From a virus, in IMG/VR virus record IMGVR_UViG_3300027969_000323, positions 1-29,376 of that record: 29,376 nt of DNA; one strand, given 5' to 3'. Of the stretch, positions 11,630 to 17,137 are shown in pieces (position 1 is the first letter of the stretch; the number at the start of each line of letters is the position of its first letter). Made by a program: the position numbers and the translations under genes. Under the pieces are notes generated by a model. That model did not search any database. It was not told the DNA's origin and saw nothing but the letters and a program-made list of their open reading frames with translations.

Positions 11630-11779
11630 TTATTTTTCCCAACGATTTGGCACGTCATCATGACCGTCACCGTCGACATCTATTTTAGAACTATGCAGCA
11701 TGTACACCGCTAAAATAATTGGTGAGCACAAGAAAAATATTAATATGATTCCGATCAAGGATCCAATCACATCCGTCAT
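11630..11779 (-). CDS. membrane micro-protein with DxDxDG calcium-type motif, 49 aa
   Basis: One hydrophobic segment (residues 4-28, VIGSLIGIILIFFLCSPIIL) is followed by KIDVDGDGHDDVP, a DxDxDG metal-binding pattern (D34, D36, D38) as in EF-hand or thrombospondin type 3 loops. The ATG overlaps the end of the GP88 gene (4-nt overlap). A Ca2+-sensing or structural role at the membrane is inference. Confidence 0.6.
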   Translation of the reverse strand: MTDVIGSLIGIILIFFLCSPIILAVYMLHSSKIDVDGDGHDDVPNRWEK

Positions 11780-12495
11780 TTCTTACTCGCAGAAAATCTA
11801 ATATCCGCCTTACCATAAACACATAGGCCACATGAAACACATGCGGACCCTGCATTGCTAATCAGCGGAATAGACTTATTATTCTCAGGACACTTAGCAC
11901 CAGGCTTGCCAGTTAATTCTTTCATGGTGCCCTCAGTGGCCGAGAATGTCTTTCCCAAATAAGCCAGGCGGACCCCGTCATTAAGTTTTAAATCATGAGC
12001 AATTTCTTTATTTTCATCATCGGTAGAATAATAAAGAGATAGGTTAGAGATATCTTTAAGAATAAGCGCTGCAGACTTTACTCGTGTATAAACCCAGAAT
12101 TGAACATCTGCATGATTAGAGATAACAGTCTTCCAGGCATATGCATAGGTATCATTAAAGAAATCGCCGTCCCAGTGGATACGGAATAACTTAGGCGCTT
12201 TTTTCTTTTCACAATCATTGATAAAGTCAATAATCATTTCATCCAGCAATTGGACCATGGTCTCATTGTCTGCATTACGTAGGAGCTCCCAATTGTGGAG
12301 CAGGTTAACCTTTACGCCCTTGAAGAGTTTTTCAAGCTTGCCTGCATAGCAAACACTTTCGCAGATAGACGTAGCGCCAGGACATGAATAGTCTTTTCCT
12401 GCAGGTAATCCGAACGTGTTAGCAATTGCGGCTTGCTTTCCATTTTTTGTAACAAGGTTAGCCACCTTTCTATCATTTGAACGTTTAAGTTTCAT
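11776..12495 (-). CDS. GP88-family phage protein with cysteine cluster
   Basis: A 239-residue protein. The N-terminal part, NTFGLPAGKDYSCPGATSICESVCYAG, is diagnostic of the gene-product-88 family of actinobacteriophages, with C38, C45 and C49. A second cysteine group lies near the end (C202, C219, C222, C225). The pattern CxxxxxxCxxxC plus the C-terminal set suggests metal or Fe-S binding, but the activity is unknown. The start at 12495 is chosen: it lies seven bases after TATAAT of promoter P9 and the protein then begins MKLKRSNDRK. A start at 12525 would add ten residues that translate the promoter, although GAGGA lies before it. Confidence 0.75.
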   Translation of the reverse strand: MKLKRSNDRKVANLVTKNGKQAAIANTFGLPAGKDYSCPGATSICESVCYAGKLEKLFKGVKVNLLHNWELLRNADNETMVQLLDEMIIDFINDCEKKKAPKLFRIHWDGDFFNDTYAYAWKTVISNHADVQFWVYTRVKSAALILKDISNLSLYYSTDDENKEIAHDLKLNDGVRLAYLGKTFSATEGTMKELTGKPGAKCPENNKSIPLISNAGSACVSCGLCVYGKADIRFSASKK

Positions 12496-12502
12496 AGGGG
12501 TG

Positions 12503-12524
12503 ATTATACTAGTTAGGTCTGACA
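12503..12524 (-). promoter_or_regulatory. promoter P9 of the TGTCAG-N10-TATAAT class
   Basis: On the minus strand TGTCAG (12524-12519), 10 bp, TATAAT (12508-12503), seven bases, then ATG at 12495, so a near-leaderless mRNA. No CRP-type box is seen upstream, where the DNA codes for the preceding gene. Confidence 0.65.
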
Positions 12525-12734
12525 TTAGTAGTCCTCATCCATTCCATGGCCAGCAGACGCAAGAGCGTCGGAATCTGCCCAGCCAGCAGTTTCATAGAAT
12601 TCCATTTCTTCGGAATCATAGCATTCGGCGCACATATAGTCATCGCCATAAATTTCATATTCGGCTTCATCGAAGAAAGTTGTAGTAGCGCCACAAATTT
12701 CATAGTTCAAGCAAGCAACAGTAAAATTATCCAT
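12525..12734 (-). CDS. acidic Cys-containing small protein, 69 aa
   Basis: An acidic protein with cysteines at C8, C14, C35 and C38 (CLNYEIC and MCAEC), a likely zinc ribbon, followed by a Glu/Asp/Ala-rich tail (WADSDALASAGHGMDEDY). The start at 12734 follows CCAACGAAAGGCC; upstream in-frame codons translate promoter P10 and are excluded. Its stop overlaps ATG 12525, an alternative start for the GP88 gene. Confidence 0.6.
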   Translation of the reverse strand: MDNFTVACLNYEICGATTTFFDEAEYEIYGDDYMCAECYDSEEMEFYETAGWADSDALASAGHGMDEDY

Positions 12735-12762
12735 GAGGGGCCTTTCGTTGGTAGTTGAGAGA

Positions 12763-12827
12763 ATTATAACAGAACGGACTGACATTTACTAATCGACACG
12801 CAAATTTCCAGGGTGATTTACATCACA
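12763..12827 (-). promoter_or_regulatory. promoter P10 with a CRP-type operator
   Basis: On the minus strand TGTCAG (12784-12779), 10 bp, TATAAT (12768-12763). On the plus strand GGTGA-TTTACA-TCACA (9 of 10) lies at 12812-12827, centred 63.5 bp upstream of the inferred start. Confidence 0.65.
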
Positions 12828-12900
12828 TCGTACCGACACGCCCGACCCCGCACATATGTGGGCGCAGCTGCATATTTATGCGCTATTCTGCATATTTATT
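12800..12900. repeat. intergenic repeat copy G plus paired TGCATATTTAT
   Basis: AAATTTCCAGGGTGA, then TCGTACCGACACGCCC, then a CACATATGTG palindrome (12851-12860) in a GC-rich hairpin, then TGCATATTTAT at 12869 and 12889, again exactly 20 bp apart as in copy D. No DnaA-box pair is present in this copy. Confidence 0.6.
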
Positions 12901-13017
12901 TTTATGCTTGATCTTGCGTGTGTAAGTTTTTTTATTGCGAACAGGTTGCGCCGCATTACTGCGACGCAATTCCTGAATGCGTTTTACTTTATCGAGAAGA
13001 GAATTTCGGGACAACAT
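12883..13017 (-). CDS. small basic protein, 44 aa
   Basis: A Lys/Arg-rich helical peptide (LLDKVKRIQELRRSN, then KKTYTRKIKHKNKY) that would bind nucleic acid or ribosomes if made. It overlaps the preceding gene by 29 nt in another frame, and a weak GCGAG site lies before the ATG. Its end overlaps the TGCATATTTAT repeat. Confidence 0.4.
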   Translation of the reverse strand: MLSRNSLLDKVKRIQELRRSNAAQPVRNKKTYTRKIKHKNKYAE

Positions 13018-13183
13018 AGCCACTCGCTTCGTGAAATTTATTTACATTGAAATTAGGATTTTCATTCGCACACAATTCAGCAAAATCCAAAACCATTTTA
13101 GAAAAAACAGCGGGGTGAGTTTTGTTTGAATTGTATTTAAGAATTTTGGCAATAGCCTCAAAGTGTTTGCGTGTCATTGTCAT
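12989..13183 (-). CDS. small conserved phage protein (RKHFEAIAKIL type), 64 aa
   Basis: MTMTRKHFEAIAKILKYN, then MVLDFAELCANENPNFNVNKF. This pattern (RKHFEAIA...F...ENPNF...F) recurs in small proteins of very diverse tailed phages. Its function is not known to me. The start overlaps the previous stop by 4 nt. Confidence 0.7.
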   Translation of the reverse strand: MTMTRKHFEAIAKILKYNSNKTHPAVFSKMVLDFAELCANENPNFNVNKFHEASGYVVPKFSSR

Positions 13184-13389
13184 TTTACAGTTACAACCTT
13201 TCTGTCTTCACGATAAAAGTGGCGAGTAAAGCATTTCATTTCTGAATTATAAAGATTTACAGTTGAGTATTCGTTAGCAAATCCCCAATCAACAAAAGCA
13301 AAGAAATCTTTCCAAGCGTCAAATTCGCTTTCGTAGTCTTGTTGCCAATGTGGTGCATTTCCGTCATAAGATAAAGTTAGTTTATACAT
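13180..13389 (-). CDS. protein of unknown function, 69 aa
   Basis: An aromatic-rich small protein (HWQQDYESEFDAWKDFFAFVDWGFANEY, then TRHFYREDRKVV). The ATG lies inside the preceding gene's last codons (8-nt overlap). No motif is recognised. It is part of the operon driven from promoter P11. Confidence 0.55.
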   Translation of the reverse strand: MYKLTLSYDGNAPHWQQDYESEFDAWKDFFAFVDWGFANEYSTVNLYNSEMKCFTRHFYREDRKVVTVK

Positions 13390-13525
13390 TATCGCTCTCC
13401 CAGTCTAGTGTTACGCATTCGCATTTTGTTATTTCGATTGTGTTTCCCTTTTGCCAAACTGTTGCGAGAGTATCGCAATTATCGCAAAGAAAAATTCCGT
13501 CAAGGCTATCTTTTACCATTCCCAT
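13382..13525 (-). CDS. small zinc-ribbon protein, 47 aa
   Basis: Cysteines C14/C17 (FLCDNCDT) and C35/C37 (KCEC) fit a small zinc ribbon. The ATG follows the previous stop with no gap, with GGTGA as ribosome site. Overlap with the next gene is 8 nt. The function is unknown. Confidence 0.6.
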   Translation of the reverse strand: MGMVKDSLDGIFLCDNCDTLATVWQKGNTIEITKCECVTLDWESDNV

Positions 13526-13732
13526 TTATTCACCAACCTTTACTGCGATTGTTGCGAATTTATTTCGCAAACCGCCTGTGCGGATTTCGATTAAAAACGC
13601 TTCGGTTTTTTCGCCATACCAAATTGCTGGGCGTGGTTCAGCAGATACGATTTCGCCTGAAAAGTGGCGAGAGTTTGAGCGGTAAGTCTTGCCGATTAGC
13701 AAGTTTTCGATTGTGTATAGTTTAGTTGCCAT
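13526..13732 (-). CDS. beta-rich small protein, 68 aa
   Basis: A compact, probably all-beta protein (LYTIENLLIGKTYRSNSRHFSGEIVSAEPR...). The start at 13732 follows CAACGAAAGAAGG. It overlaps the end of the gene 13722-13853 by 11 nt in another frame. It is the first gene of the operon from promoter P11. No family is recognised. Confidence 0.6.
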   Translation of the reverse strand: MATKLYTIENLLIGKTYRSNSRHFSGEIVSAEPRPAIWYGEKTEAFLIEIRTGGLRNKFATIAVKVGE

Positions 13733-13853
13733 TAGTGGCACCTTCTTTCGTTGTTGTTGATACGGACATTGTAGCAGATAGCACTGACATGGCTTCCGCT
13801 TTTGAGGCTTGTCGTGTCGCTAACACATGAGCCTTGAATTCATCGAGATTCAT
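13722..13853 (-). CDS. micro-protein overlapping promoter P11, 43 aa
   Basis: The start at 13853 follows CAACGAAAGG and promoter P12. The protein begins MNLDEFKAHVLATRQASKAEA; its C-terminal half (MSVLSATMSVSTTTKE) is simply the translation of promoter P11 and the next gene's leader. The N-terminal half is probably the selected part. It may be a short regulatory peptide or a decaying gene. Confidence 0.45.
   Translation of the reverse strand: MNLDEFKAHVLATRQASKAEAMSVLSATMSVSTTTKEGATNGN
13768..13789 (-). promoter_or_regulatory. promoter P11 of the TGTCAG-N10-TACAAT class
   Basis: On the minus strand TGTCAG (13789-13784), 10 bp, TACAAT (13773-13768). It lies inside the coding frame of the gene 13722-13853. 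No CRP-type box is seen. Confidence 0.7.
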
Positions 13854-13884
13854 TTGGCTTCCTTTCGTTGAAGTTATAGTAGAC

Positions 13885-13970
13885 ATTATAGCGGATAGGA
13901 CTGACAAAGTGTTAATTTTGCAAGGGTTTGTCTCAATATGTGGAGCGTGGGTTATGTGTTTAATATCACA
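13885..13970 (-). promoter_or_regulatory. promoter P12 with a CRP-type operator
   Basis: On the minus strand TGTCAG (13906-13901), 10 bp, TATAAT (13890-13885). On the plus strand TGTGT-TTAATA-TCACA (9 of 10) lies at 13955-13970, centred 84.5 bp upstream of the inferred start. Confidence 0.7.
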
Positions 13971-13993
13971 CGGATCTCGGGCGTGTCGCTGCA

Positions 13994-14060
13994 AAAATTC
14001 CAGGGTTATCCACATATAGCCGTAAGTTATCCACAGCCCCCACACCCATGTGGGCGGCAT
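13994..14060. repeat. intergenic repeat copy H with tandem DnaA boxes
   Basis: AAATTCCAGGG, then TTATCCACA at 14006-14014 and 14027-14035 (same orientation, 21 bp centre to centre, CGTAAG between), then CCCAC...GTGGG. GGGCGTGTCGC (about 13979) and CGACACGCCG (about 14076) flank it as inverted repeats, as in copy F. Confidence 0.75.
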
Positions 14061-14090
14061 GCCGATTTGTCAAGTCGACACGCCGTAGCG

Positions 14091-14210
14091 TTAGTGTGAT
14101 TTACTCCACTCTCGAAAATCGCTAACGATCTCACGCAATACTATGCGCCCCATATAGAGGGCGGGAATTCCAATAGCTATCTGCACTAGGCTAGTTAGTA
14201 GTCTATTCAT
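14091..14210 (-). CDS. membrane micro-protein, 39 aa
   Basis: An N-terminal hydrophobic segment (LLTSLVQIAIGIPALYM) is followed by a charged helix (GRIVLREIVSDFREWSK). The ATG overlaps the preceding TGA by 4 nt. It is the last gene of the P13 operon. The function is unknown. Confidence 0.55.
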   Translation of the reverse strand: MNRLLTSLVQIAIGIPALYMGRIVLREIVSDFREWSKSH

Positions 14211-14362
14211 TTACTAGTATCCACTTCTCTTACATTAAAGGTAAACCCTTTACCTAGTTTATTTAGTTCTTCGATAACCGCTAAGATTTCTTCGGGCTTG
14301 CTTGCCTTGTTGTTAACGCTTAGTAGTTGGCTACCTTGCCATAGTGAGTAGGTGATAGTCAT
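14207..14362 (-). CDS. small alpha/beta protein, 51 aa
   Basis: A beta-beta-alpha-beta pattern is suggested by ITYSLWQGSQLLSVNN, then KPEEILAVIEELNKLG, then FTFNVREVD. The start overlaps the previous TAA (TAATG) and the stop overlaps the next ATG, so it is firmly inside the P13 operon. No family is recognised. Confidence 0.6.
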   Translation of the reverse strand: MTITYSLWQGSQLLSVNNKASKPEEILAVIEELNKLGKGFTFNVREVDTSK

Positions 14363-14484
14363 TAGATTGCTCCCTCTTGTAGTAGTCCGATTTCGATATC
14401 TAGTAATTCGCTAGGTGTTGCGTCTGCTAGGTCTACCCAGCCAGCACCCTCTTCATTCATTCTAAAGATTTCTATGTAACCCAT
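14362..14484 (-). CDS. small acidic protein, 40 aa
   Basis: A 40-residue peptide (MGYIEIFRMNEEGAGWVDLADATPSELLD...) with a short strand and an acidic helix. Both ends overlap neighbouring genes by a single base (TAATG), which supports translation. The function is unknown. Confidence 0.55.
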   Translation of the reverse strand: MGYIEIFRMNEEGAGWVDLADATPSELLDIEIGLLQEGAI

Positions 14485-14666
14485 TACGCTACCTCTGCCA
14501 TTTCTGCTAGTAGTGCGTCTACTTGCTCATCTGTTAATTCATCTTCTAATTCATCTTCATCTTGCTCTACCTCTTCATCTAGGTAAGCGTATGCGTCTGC
14601 GACATCTGCCTGAATAGTGTCCCACTTAGAGAGGCTATTGGTGCGTGTGTTGTATGCGTATGACAT
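14484..14666 (-). CDS. acidic helical protein, 60 aa
   Basis: A strongly acidic protein: DEEVEQDEDELEDELTDEQVDALLAEMAEV forms the C-terminal half. Such runs may mimic DNA or bind a basic host protein, as in phage anti-restriction factors, but there is no direct evidence here. AACGAAAGAAG precedes the ATG and promoter P13 drives the operon of which it is the first gene. Confidence 0.6.
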   Translation of the reverse strand: MSYAYNTRTNSLSKWDTIQADVADAYAYLDEEVEQDEDELEDELTDEQVDALLAEMAEVA

Positions 14667-14700
14667 TTATTTCTTCTTTCGTTAGTTCGTTATGTATGGA

Positions 14701-14766
14701 ATTGTAGCGGATAGGGCTGACATTATCAAGCGACACGCCGTTAGGCAGAGTGTGAGTTATCCCACA
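14701..14766 (-). promoter_or_regulatory. promoter P13 with a CRP-type operator
   Basis: On the minus strand TGTCAG (14722-14717), 10 bp, TACAAT (14706-14701). On the plus strand TGTGA-GTTATC-CCACA (9 of 10) at 14751-14766 is centred 64.5 bp upstream of the inferred start and lies in the last codons of the upstream gene. CGACACGCCG lies between the two. Confidence 0.7.
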
Positions 14767-14926
14767 TCTCTTTACATTGGTTAGGGTTATCCCACCAAGG
14801 GAAGCCCTCGTGATAGTTAGAGGGTGCTAACACTACCTGACCGCAAGGGCAGAGGTTCATCATACCCTTCGGATAGTCGGATACGGAGGCGAAGCCTCTC
14901 GCTCTTTCATACATTGAGTTAGTCAT
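14741..14926 (-). CDS. small Cys/Trp-rich protein, 61 aa
   Basis: MTNSMYERARGFASVSDYP... with CPCG (C26, C28) and a late Cys (C51), then a Trp-rich tail (GFPWWDNPNQCKEMW). A metal-binding site from three Cys plus His is possible. The start at 14926 follows AAAGGAG; longer in-frame versions run through promoter P14. It is the first minus-strand gene of the block. Confidence 0.6.
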   Translation of the reverse strand: MTNSMYERARGFASVSDYPKGMMNLCPCGQVVLAPSNYHEGFPWWDNPNQCKEMWDNSHSA

Positions 14927-14976
14927 AGTCTCTAACTCCTTTCTAAGTAAGTCTCTCTTACTTTCTTTATACCTTA

Positions 14977-15062
14977 AGCATAGCAAGGGGGACTGACATT
15001 TATCAAGTCGCAACACCGACAATTCGGACATTTTGAAAAAATACTTTGTGAGATACACCACA
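14977..15062 (-). promoter_or_regulatory. promoter P14 with a CRP-type operator
   Basis: On the minus strand TGTCAG (14998-14993), 10 bp, TATGCT (14982-14977), the only copy with a degenerate -10 box. On the plus strand TGTGA-GATACA-CCACA (9 of 10) at 15047-15062 is centred 84.5 bp upstream of the inferred start. Confidence 0.6.
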
Positions 15063-15176
15063 TCGGCTAAGTAATCACGCTCAATATGTGCGGTCTATCC
15101 TAAATGTCCGTTTCTTTAAAATGTGTGTATCGTGCAAATTAAAAATTTATTAACATTTTTTGAAATATGAAAAGGG

Positions 15177-15204
15177 TTGACACCGAAAATACAAATGTTA
15201 TACT
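15177..15204 (+). promoter_or_regulatory. sigma70-type promoter for the oxygenase genes
   Basis: TTGACA (15177-15182), a 16-bp spacer and TATACT (15199-15204), preceded by a TG extended -10. The inferred start is near 15211, giving a leader of about 118 nt. The gap 15063-15328 otherwise holds tandem repeats (GGGGGGTC twice at 15211-15226, AGACCTA twice near 15264-15277) and a second TATAAT at 15301. Confidence 0.7.
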
Positions 15205-15210
15205 TTTCTA

Positions 15211-15277
15211 GGGGGGTCGGGGGGTCAGTAAATCAATAAATATTAAATATATTATATATAGTAAGACCTAAGACCTA
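15211..15277 (+). repeat. short tandem repeats in the oxygenase leader
   Basis: GGGGGGTC occurs twice in tandem at 15211-15226, exactly at the inferred transcript start, and AGACCTA occurs twice in tandem near 15264-15277. The G-runs could affect transcript initiation or fold into a G-rich structure. Confidence 0.5.
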
Positions 15278-15328
15278 AGATCAAGTGATACAACCAATGC
15301 TATAATTATATTCTAGCGTTAGGGAATC

Positions 15329-16228
15329 ATGGAACATATACTACTTACCAAAGATGTAATCCTTTTTAAAAACACATTAAAGGATCCAGCTGCAACTCAG
15401 GATTTTATTATACGCTCTAAATCCAATGGTGACAAGTGGTTTGGAAATTGGGAAGACTGGCGTCCATGGGGTCAATATTCAAAAGCTCATCCATTTGAAG
15501 ATCCTAGTTATATGCAAGATGAATCTGAAGGTGCGGAACATCTTAAAGAATTTTTAAATATCTTTTGGGATGCAATGAAAATTTACAAAGATAACTATTT
15601 AAATCCTGAATATTTTAACTTGATAGATGAAGATGCAAATATTCCAACATCTATGGAAGATATGAGACGTCATCCAAGCTATTTTACTGCTGACGTAGTA
15701 ATACTTGAATCAGAAAATACTGATCCTCAAAAACCACTATCAATGGAATACCATCAAGACCGTAGACCCTGGTTTGGCGGAACTCCACATATATTTAATT
15801 TTAATATTTATACTAACGACAACTACGAAGGTGGAGATATTTTAATAATCAATACCGAAGATGCAGAAAAATCAACTTACAAAGACGATGCTGGCGTTGA
15901 AAGAGAATGCCTAATGATTGATGCACCAGTAAGATATAAAATGGAAGCTGGGGATGGTTTACTATTTAGAACAGATGTTTATCATGCAGTTCTTCCAGTA
16001 GTAGGAAATAAATTCTATGTTCGTCAATTTTTAACAGCAGCTCCAAAACAAGAATGGTTTGATACAAAGGCTTCTATGTCTGCAGAAGATTTTGACCTAC
16101 TACTAAAAGAAAAAGAAAAAGAAGGATTTGCTAAATATGGATGGCAATGCAGAATTTATAATTCAAAAGAAGAAATTGGCAACGGTGGAAACGATAACCA
16201 GATAGTTTGTGTGGTAAAAAGTGTTTGA
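15329..16228 (+). CDS. 2OG-Fe(II) oxygenase-like protein
   Basis: A 299-residue protein with the iron-binding triad of 2-oxoglutarate-dependent dioxygenases. H142 and D144 lie in EYHQDRRPW, the distal histidine H219 in VYHAVLP, and R232 thirteen residues later (FYVRQFL) would hold 2-oxoglutarate. YEGGDILI (166-173) matches the strand before the distal half of the jelly roll, and EAGDGLLFRTDVYH is the usual approach to the second histidine. The reaction would be oxidative hydroxylation of an unknown substrate. AGGGA precedes the ATG. The downstream gene is a paralogue that overlaps by 8 nt. Confidence 0.8.
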   Translation: MEHILLTKDVILFKNTLKDPAATQDFIIRSKSNGDKWFGNWEDWRPWGQYSKAHPFEDPSYMQDESEGAEHLKEFLNIFWDAMKIYKDNYLNPEYFNLIDEDANIPTSMEDMRRHPSYFTADVVILESENTDPQKPLSMEYHQDRRPWFGGTPHIFNFNIYTNDNYEGGDILIINTEDAEKSTYKDDAGVERECLMIDAPVRYKMEAGDGLLFRTDVYHAVLPVVGNKFYVRQFLTAAPKQEWFDTKASMSAEDFDLLLKEKEKEGFAKYGWQCRIYNSKEEIGNGGNDNQIVCVVKSV

Positions 16229-17117
16229 TAGCTTTGAATTAACTAAAGGTGTTCTTGTTTTTAAAAATGTTTTAAAGGATCCCAAAAATACCTATAACGT
16301 TATAAAAAAATCTCAGACAGAAAAACACGAGCTGTTTACAGACTGGATGGATTGGGGTATATCAGGATTCAAATCTACGCTAGATCCATACGAGACTAGA
16401 GATTTAAATAATGAGCCTGGTGAGCTTATAAAAGAGCTAAAAGATATATATACTAAGTGTATAAATTACTATAAAGATAATTATCTCGATATGTATTATT
16501 TAAAGTCTTTAGATATAGATCCAAACTATAATATACCAGCAACCGAAGAAGAAGCAAAAGATTCTCATGGCTGGGGATCAGCAGATATATTATTAGTAGA
16601 CTACGCAGATAGCTTTGGAGATGATGGTTTTATAAATGGATATCATATAGATAGAACTCCATTTTGGGGATCTTCTCCACATGCATTTACATTAAACGTT
16701 TACCCATATGATGATTTTGAAGGTGGCGGATTATCTTTTATAAATATGGAAACGGCAGAAAGAAAAGTTACAGACAATGGCGTAGAGTACTATGAAATAG
16801 ATAAACCAGTAGAATATTTTCCTGAAGCTGGAGATGCTATGTTCTTTTCTTCATTACATTATCATGGAGTATATGGGACTAAAAATGGCGAGAAGGTATT
16901 TATTAGAATGTATGTAGAGTCTCCAATGCCTAATTCATATAAAAAAGAAATAGAGTTTATGACTCAAGATCAAATCAATGCAAAACGTGATATCTCTAGA
17001 AAAGAATGTTTTGCTACACATACTCATCAAGCTAATATTTATACTTCAGTAGAAGAAATCTCAAATTTACAAAAATTAAATAAAAAATTCATAGTCAGAA
17101 ATAAAGCAGTTGACTAG
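16221..17117 (+). CDS. 2OG-Fe(II) oxygenase-like protein, paralogue
   Basis: A 298-residue paralogue of the previous gene with the same order of motifs: FELTKGVLVFKNVLKDP at the N-terminus, H142-x-D144 (GYHIDRTPFWG), FEGGGLSF, EAGDAMFFSSLHYHGV with H215 (or H213) and R229 (FIRMYV). A GTG start at 16221 overlaps the end of the first oxygenase, consistent with duplication and coupled translation. The two proteins differ enough to have separate substrates or form a heterodimer, which is inference. The gene ends GTTGACTAG, the same ending as the gene at 2226-2459. Confidence 0.8.
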   Translation: MFDSFELTKGVLVFKNVLKDPKNTYNVIKKSQTEKHELFTDWMDWGISGFKSTLDPYETRDLNNEPGELIKELKDIYTKCINYYKDNYLDMYYLKSLDIDPNYNIPATEEEAKDSHGWGSADILLVDYADSFGDDGFINGYHIDRTPFWGSSPHAFTLNVYPYDDFEGGGLSFINMETAERKVTDNGVEYYEIDKPVEYFPEAGDAMFFSSLHYHGVYGTKNGEKVFIRMYVESPMPNSYKKEIEFMTQDQINAKRDISRKECFATHTHQANIYTSVEEISNLQKLNKKFIVRNKAVD

Positions 17118-17120
17118 GAT

Positions 17121-17131
17121 TATGGTATAAT
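17121..17131 (+). promoter_or_regulatory. extended -10 promoter, probably leaderless
   Basis: TATGGTATAAT: TATAAT at 17126-17131 with a TGG extension. The ATG at 17138 lies six bases downstream, the same geometry as at 2488 and 8384. A TTGACT at 17110 is only 10 bp from the -10 box and is unlikely to act as a -35. Confidence 0.6.
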
Positions 17132-17137
17132 AATATT

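Noticed and set aside
5229-14998. TGTCAG boxes as stoperators of the mycobacteriophage L5 type
   Set aside because: The L5 stoperator core differs and is not tied to a fixed distance from -10 boxes; no repressor gene is seen here.
17110-17131. TTGACT 10 bp before TATAAT as another member of the TGTCAG-N10 class
   Set aside because: The box is TTGACT, not TGTCAG, lies in the end of the upstream gene, and the extended -10 explains the promoter without it.
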